A stretch of DNA of 64,000 bases from Hemileia vastatrix (Eukaryota; Basidiomycota; Pucciniomycetes; Pucciniales; Zaghouaniaceae), in NCBI GenBank assembly GCA_030280995.1, contig JASXTE010000005.1, positions 37,607,203 through 37,671,202 of the forward strand, written 5' to 3'. This document shows positions 33,772 to 44,655 of this stretch, piece by piece (the stretch's first letter is position 1; each line of letters opens with the position of its first letter). Below the pieces are notes generated by a model that worked only from the letters and a program-made list of their open reading frames with translations, searched no databases and was not told the DNA's origin. The position numbers were made by a program, and so were the translations under genes.

Positions 33772-36069
33772 TTAAGTATCATGATCTACATCTTTAATTA
33801 TCTCAGCTTCCTCAATGGAAGTTAAAGATGTATCATTGGAAGGTATTGTATCATTCAGGAACATAATATCCTGTTCTAATACCAATACTTCATTCTCTTC
33901 ATCAATGTAAGAAATGTTACTTTTACAATCCTCACTAGACTCATCCTTTTCATCTTCATAATTACTGGGTTCAGAATCTTGTGAGTTTTCAATAACATTT
34001 ATTCTTTTCTTACAGGAATGACCTTTAACCCAAGGTTCATTACATTTATAGCAAGTGTTACTTTCTTGTTTCTTTGGAACAAGAGGAGCAATAGGTCTTT
34101 TCCTTTCTACTGGTGACTTACTTGTAGTAGGTTTTACTACCTCAACATTTTTCTTATAAGTGTTGTACCTTGTCTCATATCTGTGGTTTAATAATATTTC
34201 ATTGCATATATTGATAAAACCAGAAGTATCTCTAATGGTTTCAGTTCTAGCTACAATAATGTCTCTGACTGATATAGGAAATTTATATATTATTTTTTCT
34301 TTCCACACATCAAAATCCATTTTTGGATCCATGGCTTTCATGATTTTTATCAAATTCATTAAAAAGACCATTGGTTTTTCTCCACTACTTGGAGTATATC
34401 TTGATTTTTCATACAATCTTTGTTGAGTGATTCTGATTTTTGGACCACCAAATTGTCTTTCAATTCGTGCCTTCCATTCATTCCAAGAGTAATTAATCCC
34501 CTCACTCAATACAGATTCAAACCATAATAAGGCCACATCTGTAAATAAAGATATAAGTTTTGATGTAATTTCTTCATCAGGTAACTTGTATGAAAATTTT
34601 AAGTTATCAATTCTTTGTATGAATTGTTGCCAATCAGATTTTGAATCCCCATCAAAGGTAGGGTACTGATCTAACTTAGGCCAGTTTTTCTGGTTAGTTT
34701 TTACTTCCTTAACCTGAGGAATATTAAGTAATTCACTTACTTTTGACAGATGATCATTTATCTCATCCTTTACTGATTTGTGACTCTCAGAACTTATACC
34801 ACTATGTTCTTTCTCAATCAATGATTTATCAAATGATTCTCTCTTATTTACTGGTGTATGGTTTTTATAAGAGGTGTTTACGTGCTTACTGTCATTATTT
34901 TTCAATGTGTTAGCTACTTCTATTTCTAGTATCTGCAATCTATTTTGCAAAGCAGGTACATGTGAAAGAGTATCATTTAAATTGGAAAAAGACAATTTTA
35001 CCCGTCCCTCAATAATAGCCATAGTATTCTGAGATTGATCCAGCTTACTGTGTAACTGCTCAATATCAGATTTTAATTTGATATTTTCATTTAACAAATC
35101 ATCATTTGACTTTTCAATGAACTTAACTTTATTGGCTGTGTGAGTCAAAGACTTAGTGAGGTTAAGTATTACCTCCTCCATGTCAGTTGAAGACTCCTTG
35201 GAATATTCTTCTAACTTTTCAATTCTCAATAACAATTTATTTATTATAGAAGATATCATAGGGTTTTCTTTCATAAAACCATTAATTTCTAACTCAGAAG
35301 TGCTATCAAGATTATATGGGTCAAGATGTGATTCATTTGTTTCAATTTTTATATTTTTATTATCACCATTATCAATAAAGCTATGTACAATGTCATCCTT
35401 TAAAGATAAATTCAAATCACTATTATCAAATGAATAATCCTGAATATCATTATCAATCAACCTTAATACCTCATTATCACCTATAAGTAATTCATTGTCA
35501 GTATTATATTGTTGAACATTAGAAGGTGTATGACTTACCAAGGTCTTATTCCACTTCCTCTTCCCCTTTTTCCCTTTCCCCTGTAAGGGTGATGGCTGGA
35601 CTCTTGATGAGGGTTGCTGTTGTAGTTCTTGGCATACCAGTCCCATTTCCATTTGCTTACAGTTATCATCTGCTCTTCTCCTGGAGCTTGAGAAGGAGCT
35701 GGTTGATTGTTTGAGGGAGTTGTTACTGGTTTCACCTGTGCCCTTAGGTCTGTTATTTGTTGGTTGACCTCCATGAAAGTTTGGCCTGCCCTTTTCTCTA
35801 AATTCATAAGCTCCTCTTCCATTTTGTTGACCTTTACTGTCAAGCTGTTGTGTAATTGAGATAGGGAGTGAATTTGTTCTTGAAGGGTATTTTTTGATTT
35901 TTTGATCTTTACAAGGTTGAGAAGCTTTTCTTTCTCCTCCAGACTCATATGAGGAGTGTTGCTGGGGGAGGTTTCCTCCATGGTGATGTCCTGCAACAAA
36001 TTTATTAGTTCTTGGTCTCAAGTCATAAGGTTTTGCCTTATTACTTACAATGTCAACGTTTTCACTCAT
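33772..36069 (-). pseudogene. gag: A3 gag, cut from pol by a stop
   Basis: The ATG at 36069 (MSENVD) starts a frame of about 765 codons. It has a low-complexity start, a coiled coil (about residues 290-400), the Gag core KNWPKLDQYPTFDGD, and the modified zinc knuckle CYKCNEPWVKGHSC near 34050. It ends at TAA 33772-33774. A2 is open at the equivalent place and A4 stops elsewhere, so this looks like a private mutation and not a programmed stop, although readthrough cannot be excluded. Confidence 0.88.
35535..36069 (-). CDS. A3 overlapping coiled-coil protein (spliced or from an internal ATG)
   Basis: The counterpart of the A2 frame at 19944-20490. Internal ATG 35981-35979 in CACCATGG context; 148 residues with MSLEEKEKLL, LQEQIHSL, a coiled coil, KWKWDW, HPYRGKGKR and PW-stop. 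A candidate phase-0 intron of 58 nt (36048-35991; donor GTAAGT, branch ACTAATAA, acceptor GTTGCAG) joins the first seven gag codons in frame. No stop interrupts it although the element is otherwise decayed. Confidence 0.65.
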
Positions 36070-36672
36070 TTTTATCAGTGAAAGGTAGACCAAAGGATTG
36101 AGAAATGTGATTCAAACTACAAAAGAGTTTTATCAGTATTTTATAACTCTACTTAAGGCAATTAAATTGCTTACTAGTAGGTTTTAAGTGGATAAAATAA
36201 GTTCCAAAAGTCAAATATGCTTTTATGTGGTCACTTAATTGGAGTCATCTACAATATGTAGCCGTGTTTTTGTATTTTAAAAAGAAAATTTGTCAGCAAT
36301 AGTCTCTTCAAAATCAAAAAAAATTTTTAATGAAAAAACCAGAAAAAAGGATTAAAAGTCCTGTAAACAGAGAATCAATTAATCAGTTTTTATTAATTGG
36401 TTTATTATTATCTGCAAAGAACACAATTTTAATTGGTCTATTGACAGACTCCCACTAAGAACACTTTTTTGTTCAATTAGTGGTAAAATTGTTGATTCAA
36501 TATCACAATTTTATTATATATATAACTGGGCTTCTTTTTCTGAAATCAATAAATTTTTAGTGACCCAACCCTTTGTAATTATAATCCAGATATTATATAT
36601 AAGGATTTCTAATCACTCAAGCCTCAATTAATTTTTATTTTTACTTACTTGAATAACCACTTGAAATCTTGA
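36070..36672 (-). other. A3 leader
   Basis: AT-rich untranslated region between the primer binding site and gag. No gene is seen. Confidence 0.5.
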
Positions 36673-36687
36673 GGAAAGGCTCCCAGT
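36673..36687 (-). other. A3 primer binding site
   Basis: The minus strand reads ACTGGGAGCCTTTCC directly after the 5' LTR, conserved with A1 and A2. Confidence 0.6.
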
Positions 36688-38177
36688 TGTCAGGCTAAGT
36701 CCAAGTCCAGAGACGTGAATAGCTTGCTGGTCTAGTGTCTAGAAGATTTACAAAAGGTCCCAAATGAATACAATGGTATAAAACAAGCAAGTAGTAGAAT
36801 AAAATCAATTATAAGGCTCATTAATTTACTCTCACTTATTAAAATTTGGTATTACAAGGCTTATTGTTGTGCAGAAAAATAGATGTAATATATTTAAAAT
36901 ACTATTCAAAGACTCTCTAAAGTACTAATGAAATTTAAATAAATTGTATTGGTTATATTGTAATTGTAATTGTAAAGATGATAAATTGAATGTAGAAAAT
37001 ATGACCAAAAACCCCCTCCTTTTATACCCAATAATTCCCCAATGATGCCCCTTGATGATTCCAATCCTATACACAGCCAAATGCGCATCAAACTAACTAA
37101 TAGACCTGTCCAACAACATAAGGAATGGCCAATGACAACCAAAGAATAATATCACACGCCAAAATCCTGAAATAATAGGAATAATCCATCACAAATAAAG
37201 AATAACCCAAAAAAGAGTGTATATGCGTGCATTATCTATTTTTAATAGACTAAAAATAAAGAAAAGGCACTAAATATAACACAGTATTAAGGGGGATTAA
37301 CAGTAGAAATGTTAGAGTTAATTATTACAAATTTATACGTGAAATCCCTGTCCAAAAATAAGCATTATTGACTGAGAAACCACTGAAAAACCCAATTTAA
37401 TGTGTGTAAGGGCTGATCCCTGTATGCAGACTCTTGGAAGGCGTAACCACGGGTAAATCCTTGACTAAATAGGCAAATTTTAAGCGTGGTAGCATAATTG
37501 GGCGCCAAGACTGATGTAACTAATGTAATTAGTGCATTTAATAAGGTTAATTCACATTGAAACTAAATTAAGACACTAAATAAGCGTCCCTCGTCTATTT
37601 TAGTGTGTTTCCACATATAGTGCATGTATGTGGGGTAATTTTAGCGTGAAAAATACTAACTTTGCTAAAAATGAAGCTATTCACACGGGAAAAATGCAGG
37701 CAGTATGTAGCCACTGCACAGAGGCCATTTCTGGCATAAAAAACACCAAATTTGAAAAGTGTTATTTTTACACTTTTAAATATCCAGATCAATTGTTCCA
37801 AATAAGGAAAATTTATCTGTCAAGGCGCATTTTTATTATTTTAACATTTATAGCACATATATCCAGCTTTTAGTGATAATAAGCACATTTATCAATTATT
37901 TCAATAAAATAATAGAAAAATTAGCTTTATGTGTACTTAAAAATTATGTAGGCTTATGGCTAAGGTTCTTAAGGTTACCCTAACATATTCTAGCTTAATA
38001 TTAAGTACATAAGACTTAAATAAGGTGGATATATGCGTGTATATAATGCTTTATAATGGCATATATTTGTATTAAAACAATTTTTTATACAATTATTTAT
38101 TGTTCCCATGTATGCTACATATGTTTAACATAATTTTTTAGTAATTTTACTCAGTACTGAGAATATTCAGGCTGACA
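36688..38177 (-). repeat. A3 5' LTR
   Basis: 1490 bp; plus-strand ends TGTCAGGC and CTGACA. The minus strand has TATAAAAG at 37026-37019. Confidence 0.94.
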
Positions 38178-39429
38178 AAAGAGAAGATTCAGGCCCATCT
38201 CAAGTTGTTAGCATTGGACAAATATCAAGAGTCCTGCACTCAATATGTTAGCAAGGTTAGCAAAGTTTTGGCCGAAAACAACGATATTATGGTCAAAGCC
38301 CAGGAGGCCAAGAAGGCTCAAATGGGACTACCGGCTGAAAAAGTTGAGGGAAATGTAGATAATAAGATGGTCGATCACTTGGCCGATTTAACGAAACAAT
38401 TAAAAATTTTTGTTCAAGAGACACAGAAGGCTAACAAGGCCCCAATCGCTTCTTTGTCGACGTCAACTTCTTATCAGTCCAGAGGTTATGAACGTCGAAA
38501 TTATAATGGCAATAACAACGGTAACCGCTTCCCAGGCAATGGTATAAATGGTGGTAATGGTGGTAGTAGTTATAGATGTGGCTACGATGAGCCAAAGGTG
38601 TGCTCCTATTGTAATAGGAGGGGGCACAGAGCAACAGTTTTTTTTGCTCTTGATAAGGATATGGATGCTGGGCGAGTTTTATTTGATGGTAAAGTTTATA
38701 AATTTCCTGATGGTTCGTTCATCAAGCCCAGTGATGGACAGTCTCCTTCTGATTTGGTCAGAAGAAGTTTAACGGCTGAAAGGAGAGCCAGATTTGAAGA
38801 GGTGATGGATGAAGATGTTAATGCCAAGGGTGGCAAAAATGGTAATGGTAATGGTGGAAAAGCTGACAAAGTTAAAGAAAAAGAGGTCAGTAAAGCCACG
38901 TTTTCTACTTCTTTTGGTGGTTTAGAGCTGGCGACAGTTTCCCAGGTGGAGGGTAGCTGTATGGCTGGCTAATACGATGTTAATGCTGCTAGAAGAGCAG
39001 CTGCTACTAAGGCGAAGAGTAGCATTCAGAGCCAATTGAGGGCTAATCCTGGCAAGGCCAATAAAAAAGTGAACCCTTACTCTAAGGACAAAAATTCTAG
39101 TGTTCAAACTGCCGCCAAAAAAATTGAACCCTTACTCTAAGGACGAATTATATAAAATGCAGAAGGGGATTGCTGATATGGGGCCCCCTAGTTGTGGCAA
39201 GTTTGATTTAAATGGTGAGCATATGCCAGAGGATTATTCGGATTCTGAGGAGGATGTACCGTTGGCGTCTCTACCCAGACCAAGTTTTAGTGGTCCCATC
39301 CCAATGGAGGTAGTAAGAAGGACTAGCGATGGATCAGGATTAGTGCAAGAAGCTGATGACGAAGTTAGGGTTATAGAAAGTGAAGATGTTATTATGGGGG
39401 GTGAAGATGGCTCAGTTGGACCTCAATAG
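38178..39429 (+). pseudogene. gag: C gag, second half
   Basis: Resumes the frame cut at 28546. It contains an Asn/Gly-rich segment and a zinc knuckle CSYCNRRGHRATVF in which the last Cys is Phe. Stops at 38970 (TAA) and 39427 (TAG) fit C-to-T changes. A 21 bp block ending ACCCTTACTCTAAGGAC is duplicated (39072-39089, 39126-39143), and a one-base gain in the A7 run near 39117 moves the frame. The remainder is acidic (39220-39420). Confidence 0.75.
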
Positions 39430-39501
39430 GTACCCAGGGCCAAGGTTGTTAAATCAAAGGTCCAGTATGAGCGGCCAGTAGTTTCTGGTCAAGCTAATGC
39501 G

Positions 39502-40221
39502 ATGGACGCAGTTTTGAATAGGGTGAATCAACTGCAGATTCCCTTATCTTTGGGGGAGTTATTTACAATTAGTCCGGCGCTTGATGAAAAGCAAAAGAAG
39601 CATTTGACAAGGTGTTGGGTTTCCACTGGAGAGGTGGAATATATTTGTGAAAATGCTGAAAAGTTTGTGGAAGATGTAGATACACATTTTTCCGCTCCCC
39701 TGGGTTACCTGGTGGTAACTCTTAATGGTAAAGAAGTAAAGGCCTTGGTCGATTCAGGGTCTCAAATTAATTTAATTTCATTGGAGCAAGGGACGAGTAT
39801 AGGCTTGCCAATTAAAAGTGGAACTGGGGGAAACCTCAGAGGCATTGGAGGGCATGCAACAGAGCTGATGGGTACAGCTGAGCATGTCAGGTTAGGCATT
39901 GGTGGATCTGTTGGTAAGGTTCACTTTTATGTGGCCAGAGGAGCAGTCAAAACTGTTCTTGGTGGTCCTTTTTTGATGGATTTTGAGGCCAGGATAGGGT
40001 ATCAAGGTGGCATGGGGATTAGTTTGGAAATCACTGGTGAAGTTATGCGGAGGTTACATATGCGGTTAGTGCATCCTGGAGATGAAGGTTGGGAAACACG
40101 CCCAGGGATTACTACTCTGTGCCAGTGTTGTGTTTGCACCAAGAAGCGGCATATAAAACGGACGGCTTCTGGTGAATTATGTTTGTTGGAAAGGGATGAA
40201 TGCCCTCATTTTTTGGGGTAG
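39502..40221 (+). CDS. C retropepsin-like protease region
   Basis: A 240-codon frame with VTLNGKEVKALVDSGSQINL, an aspartic protease active-site motif (DSG), followed by the ILGGPFLMDF-like second half (VLGGPFLMDF). It ends at TAG 40219-40221. The last codons read CAT TTT TTG GGG TAG, so a T TTT TTG heptamer lies just before the stop and the next frame is -1. It could be programmed shifting or a homopolymer length change. Confidence 0.75.
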   Translation: MDAVLNRVNQLQIPLSLGELFTISPALDEKQKKHLTRCWVSTGEVEYICENAEKFVEDVDTHFSAPLGYLVVTLNGKEVKALVDSGSQINLISLEQGTSIGLPIKSGTGGNLRGIGGHATELMGTAEHVRLGIGGSVGKVHFYVARGAVKTVLGGPFLMDFEARIGYQGGMGISLEITGEVMRRLHMRLVHPGDEGWETRPGITTLCQCCVCTKKRHIKRTASGELCLLERDECPHFLG

Positions 40222-40997
40222 CAGGGGCTGATCAATCTAATGTTGTAATCTCTCCTCAGGATGAGATCCCGGATTGCAATAGGTCAGCTCACTTGGAGAT
40301 AATTCAAGTGGATTCTCAATTATTTTCTTTTAATATTACTTTGGAGTGCAAATACGTTTTGGACTTTTCTATATGTTTATTGGATTTACCCTGTTTTTCT
40401 ATTAAATTTAAAAATGGTGAAAAAGGCAAAATGGGCCAAATTAGGTTGGATAAAAATTGGAAGGGTATGTTTTATGACCTCCAGCAAGAGATTAAACTGC
40501 AAGTATCTCCTTCTATTTTGGACCTCCAGCAAGAGGGTAAACTGCGAAAATCACATCAAAATCCGATTAAAAATCTCAGTATAATTAAAACACAAAAAAA
40601 TAATTTATGTGAAAATGTTATTCCGGACCTCCAGCAAGAGGTTAAACTGCAAGTATCTCCTTCTATTATGGACCTCCAGCAAGAGGGTAAACTGCCAAAA
40701 TCTTATCAAAATCCAATTAAAAATCTCAGTATAATTAAAACACAAAAAAATAATTTTTGTGAAAATTCAATTCCGGTTCTCCGGCAAGAGGTTAAACTGC
40801 CAACTTTCTTTATGAGCAATTTACTGTTGGATAAGGGAAAAAAAGGTGTTGGAAAATCTGTTTATAAATTAGACGAGAGAAAGGAGAAAAGGGTAAAATT
40901 TAAAAATGAAATAAAATATTTTTCTAATTTTTCTTATTCCGATTCTGAAGATGAAGAAGATTCATTTGATGAAATTTTTAATGGCAAAAAAAAGTAA
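40200..40997 (+). CDS. C linker frame with repeated DLQQEVKL units
   Basis: 265 codons, unrecognised. Five units built on DLQQE(V/I/G)KL recur at 40477, 40522, 40627, 40672 and 40777, and the spacer (NPIKNLSIIKTQKNN) is repeated twice. The repeat is also a DNA hairpin motif seen in non-coding parts of C. The frame ends G-K-K-K-stop at an A8 run: zero-frame heptamer A AAA AAG directly before TAA (40995-40997), with RT in the -1 frame. The C-terminal part is acidic. Confidence 0.55.
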   Translation: MPSFFGVAGADQSNVVISPQDEIPDCNRSAHLEIIQVDSQLFSFNITLECKYVLDFSICLLDLPCFSIKFKNGEKGKMGQIRLDKNWKGMFYDLQQEIKLQVSPSILDLQQEGKLRKSHQNPIKNLSIIKTQKNNLCENVIPDLQQEVKLQVSPSIMDLQQEGKLPKSYQNPIKNLSIIKTQKNNFCENSIPVLRQEVKLPTFFMSNLLLDKGKKGVGKSVYKLDERKEKRVKFKNEIKYFSNFSYSDSEDEEDSFDEIFNGKKK

Positions 40998-41854
40998 ATG
41001 ATTTACCTCAAGCTTATTTAGATGTGGACACAGCCAAATATAAGAAGGTAGCAAATAAAGTTTGACCTATTAATGAACCGCTACCTGCCGAATTAAATCC
41101 ACCCTTGAGAAGACCAAGGTTATCAAGAGATCCTTATGAAAGTCCCTTGGTAAAGAATCCGCCTGAATTTTTTGAGACGTCAAGAATCACTTTTGAGAGA
41201 AAGGGTGTTCTTAATTTTGGACCTGATGGTTGGTTGTCTGGAGAAGAGAAGAAGTTGTTGTTGGATGTGATGGTCAAGCGAGAGAAGGCCATTGCTTTTG
41301 TAGAAGAGGAGAGGGGTGTGTTGAAGCATTCCTATGGGGAGCCTTACAAGATTCCTGTGGTATGTCATGAACCGTGGAAGCAGAAACCGATTCCTATTCC
41401 GGCTGCATTAAAAGAAGCCTATATTGAAGTTGTCAGAGAACGGATACGCACTGGACTGTATGAGCAATCAACGACAAGTTATTCTAGTCCGGTATTTTGT
41501 ATCAAGAAACCAAATGGCAAGCTTAGAGTTGTTCATGATCTTAGGGAATTAAATAGAATTACAATAAAGGATGCTGGGATACCGCATAGTGCTGAGGAGT
41601 TTGTTGAAGCGTTTGCAGGGAGAGTGTGTTATGGTTTGGGAGATGTTATGGGTGGATATGATGAGAGAGAGTTACATCCGGACTCAAGGCCTCTCACTAC
41701 ATTCAATACACCACTAGGACGTTTACAGTTAACAAGATTACCTCAAGGAGCAACAAATTCGGTTGCAGTTTATCAAGCTCAGATGGCTTGGATCCTTCAA
41801 GACAAAATTCCACAATATGCTGGAATCTTTATAGATGATGGAGGAATTAAGTGA
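40994..41854 (+). pseudogene. pol: C reverse transcriptase, first part
   Basis: The frame opens through the A8 run. A TGA at 41064-41066 (fits CGA to TGA) precedes the main segment, which holds the RT core (GLYEQSTTSYSSPVFCIKK, LRVVHDLRELNRIT) and FIDDGGIK, the YxDD-box equivalent. It ends at TGA 41852-41854, probably a Gly codon lost (GGA to TGA). Confidence 0.85.
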
Positions 41855-41878
41855 CCAACAACCGACTATGATAACCAG

Positions 41879-43582
41879 GTGTTGGAAGAGAATCCCGGGA
41901 TACACAAATTCATTTGGGAGTTTGCAATTACTTTAGAAAGAATCTTGTTTCGAATTGAAGAGGCTGGTTTAACTATTTCAGGTTCAAAATTTTCATGTTG
42001 TGTGCCAGCCTTAGAAATATTAGGCCATGTGGTATGTAGAGAGGGTAGGATTATGTCCAAGAAGAAAGTTAACAAAATTCAGTCCTGGCCAAGACCCAAG
42101 AATACGACCAAAGTCAGAGGGTTTTTAGGCGTTTGTGTATATGTTAGAATGTTTATTAAGGACCTTTCTTCATTGGCAGCTCCATTGAGACGGTTAACGA
42201 GAAAGGATGCAGACTGGGAGTGGGATGAAGAGTGTGAGAAGGCGTTTGTGAAGTTGAAGGATGTTGTGGGGAAGGATTTAGTCCTGCACAAGTTGGATTA
42301 TGGAAAAAATGCTGGCAGAATTTATTTAGCAGTTGATTCAAGTCAGATTGCAGCTGGGGCGGTTTTGTCTCAGATGGATAAAGCTGGTTACATCAGGCCA
42401 GTTAGGTATGAATCTGTAGTATTTACTGAGGTCAAATCAAGATATTCTCAACCGAAATTGGAATTATGTGGTGTGGCAAAAATACTGAAGAAACTAAAGC
42501 ATATTTTGTGGGGGCAACATTTTGAGTTGCAAGTGGATGCGAAATCGTTAATCCAGATGATTAATTCCCCAAGTTTACCGAACGCACCCATGAGGAGATG
42601 GGTAGCTTTTATTCAACATTTTTCATTTGATTTAGTTCATAAGCCTGGCAAGACTTTTACTATGCCAGATGGTTTATCAAGGAGACCACCCACTGAAGAA
42701 GATTCAGACTCAGAAGAGTTCGATGAAGATATACCTATTATCAAAGCCAGCACTAAAGGAGCTGAAGACTTTCCATACCTCCCCCATGAGGTTAAACTGG
42801 CAGGATTATTGTGTTTAGATTATGGTGATGATGACCTCCACCAAGAGGATAAACTGGAAAATAGTTTTTATGTTAATAAAGGTGTTGGAAAAGGTGTAGA
42901 TAAATTCAGTAGAAAGGAGATAGAAGAAGATGTGGTGTATGTAGAGGAAGATGGATTGGTAGTGTGGGATAGTAGTAAGCTAAGGAATGGTGTATATGTT
43001 GGAGAATTAGAGAATTTAAATAAAAAGGTGGATAAAGAGAAAGAGGTATTTTCAAATACGGTTTACGAAGGATCCAAAGGTTCAGAAGAAAAACGTCGAC
43101 ATAGCTCAATTAAAGATTTATTTAGGGGTCAACAATTATTGGCTCATTCATGTGCAGGTGATATTGGTGATAGAGAAGTCCCTATTGATGTTATATTAAT
43201 CGATTTTCAAGATGAAGTCTGGGGTCAGACTGGTTTTTATTTTTTGTTAGTCAAATATTTGTTGACTTTAGAGAGGCCAGAAGAGTGTGAAGACAATGAA
43301 TGGGTGACTATCAAGAGGAAGTCATCTACGTTTTACCTATCTGGTCGACGTTTAATGAGGAGAAGGTATCCAAATCCTCAAGTAGTTATAACTCAACAGA
43401 AGGGACAAGAATTAGTTTTGAAATCACTGCATGAAGATCTCAGGCATAGAGGCGTTGGAGAAACTTTTAGAAGAATTTCTGATCGATTTTGGTGGCCTGG
43501 CATGAAGATGGCTGTTAAACAGTGGGTTCAGTCATGCGAAGAATGTCAAAGACAAAGTTATTTAAGGCCAAAAGAACCTTGA
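41879..43582 (+). CDS. pol: C RT thumb, RNase H and integrase zinc domain
   Basis: Same frame as the preceding segment. It contains the RT connection (EILGHVVCREG, VRGFLGVC), RNase H (IYLAVDSSQIAAGAVL), a variable acidic spacer (residues 270-420) with two hairpin motifs at 42777 and 42834, and the integrase zinc domain (HEDLRHRGVGETFRR ... CEECQRQ). It ends at TGA 43580-43582. Confidence 0.87.
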   Translation: MLEENPGIHKFIWEFAITLERILFRIEEAGLTISGSKFSCCVPALEILGHVVCREGRIMSKKKVNKIQSWPRPKNTTKVRGFLGVCVYVRMFIKDLSSLAAPLRRLTRKDADWEWDEECEKAFVKLKDVVGKDLVLHKLDYGKNAGRIYLAVDSSQIAAGAVLSQMDKAGYIRPVRYESVVFTEVKSRYSQPKLELCGVAKILKKLKHILWGQHFELQVDAKSLIQMINSPSLPNAPMRRWVAFIQHFSFDLVHKPGKTFTMPDGLSRRPPTEEDSDSEEFDEDIPIIKASTKGAEDFPYLPHEVKLAGLLCLDYGDDDLHQEDKLENSFYVNKGVGKGVDKFSRKEIEEDVVYVEEDGLVVWDSSKLRNGVYVGELENLNKKVDKEKEVFSNTVYEGSKGSEEKRRHSSIKDLFRGQQLLAHSCAGDIGDREVPIDVILIDFQDEVWGQTGFYFLLVKYLLTLERPEECEDNEWVTIKRKSSTFYLSGRRLMRRRYPNPQVVITQQKGQELVLKSLHEDLRHRGVGETFRRISDRFWWPGMKMAVKQWVQSCEECQRQSYLRPKEP

Positions 43583-44515
43583 CGCGGGACCGGTGAATAT
43601 ACGCTCTTTGGTAGAGTTAGTTTAGATGCTGTTCATATAAAAGAGGGACAGTATAAATATTTAATTGTGGCCAGAGATGATTTATCTGGTTGGGTAGAGG
43701 CAGCGCCTCTTATTAATTTAACTGCCAAAAATGTGGTAGAATTTTTGTTGAATAATTGGGTATATAGGTATGAGGTGATGAAGTTGGTGACGGTAGATGG
43801 AGGTCCTGAATTTGGGCCAGAGTTTAAAGAGGCCGTATTGAAAGTTGGATCATAGGTTAGGGTAGCAACCCCATATTATCCTGAAGTTGAAGGCATGTTT
43901 GAAAGAGGGCATCAAGTTATTAAGGATGCTTTAGTTAAAATGTGTGGGACAAGTGCCAAAAAGTGGAGGCACTATTTACCTTTAGTTTTATTTGCTGATC
44001 GAATCACTGCCAAAAGGACGACCGGATTTTCACCTTATGAACTTTTTTTTGGACAGAAATCAGTTTTACCGGTTGATTTAGAAGCTGAATCATATCTTGG
44101 AGTTGACTGGGACACGGTCAAAACTACTGATGAATTATTGTGTGCAAGAATGATGCAGCTAGAAAAGAAAGAAGAATATTTAGAAAAGGCATATTCGCGG
44201 ATGATGAAGATCAGAAACCAATCAGTTAGATATTGGGATGAGCGGTTGGCACATCAATTAAGAAAACCTTTGAACCCAGGTGATATGGTCCTGGTGTATA
44301 ATAGGAGTTTGGAAAGTCAGTGGGGAAAGATGTTTGCAGATAGGTGGAATGGACCGTATAAAGTTAAGGAGCAAGTTTCTGGAGGTTCATATGTGCTAGA
44401 AGAGTTGGATGGAGTAGTATTAAAGAAGAGGGTAGCGGCCAATCAAGTGAAACGGTTCTATCCTAGAGGCACCAGGAGTGCCGAAGTCTACCTCCGCAAT
44501 GAGGATAAACTATAA
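43583..44515 (+). pseudogene. pol: C integrase catalytic core and tail
   Basis: D,D,E core: SLDAVHIK, VDGGPEFG and FERGH. The frame is cut by TAG 43853-43855 (fits CAG to TAG). The tail has WNGPYKV, a GPY/F-type region. No chromodomain is seen. Confidence 0.85.
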
Positions 44516-44655
44516 TATCAACTAAATTTTATGGATTCCTCCGCAATGAGGATAAACTATGATATCGACAAAATTTTATGGATTCCTCCACAATGAGGAT
44601 AAACTATGATGTTTATAAAAAACCTTATCGACCTCTGCAACGAGGATAAACTATC
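44490..44655 (+). repeat. Four tandem 47 bp units with hairpin motif at the end of C pol
   Basis: Units at 44491, 44538, 44585 and 44632, each starting CCTCCGCAATGAGGATAAAC or a close variant. CCTC/GAGG forms a stem around a 6-base loop, followed by ATAAACTAT. The first unit lies inside the last integrase codons. Confidence 0.85.

Larger units (their letters stand above)
28542..38182 (-). mobile_element. A3: chromovirus inserted in C gag, TSD AAAGA
   Basis: Minus strand, 28547-38177, flanked by AAAGA (28542-28546, 38178-38182). Both LTRs are 1490 bp. It is related to A1 and A2 in gene order, primer site and overlapping frame but differs in LTR sequence and length. One stop and one frameshift break gag-pol. 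The outermost base pair of its 3' LTR is changed (TTTCAG at 28547 for TGTCAG). Confidence 0.94.

Noticed and set aside
33772..33774. Programmed readthrough stop between A3 gag and pol
   Set aside because: A2 is open at this place and A4 stops at a different codon, so the stops look like independent mutations.
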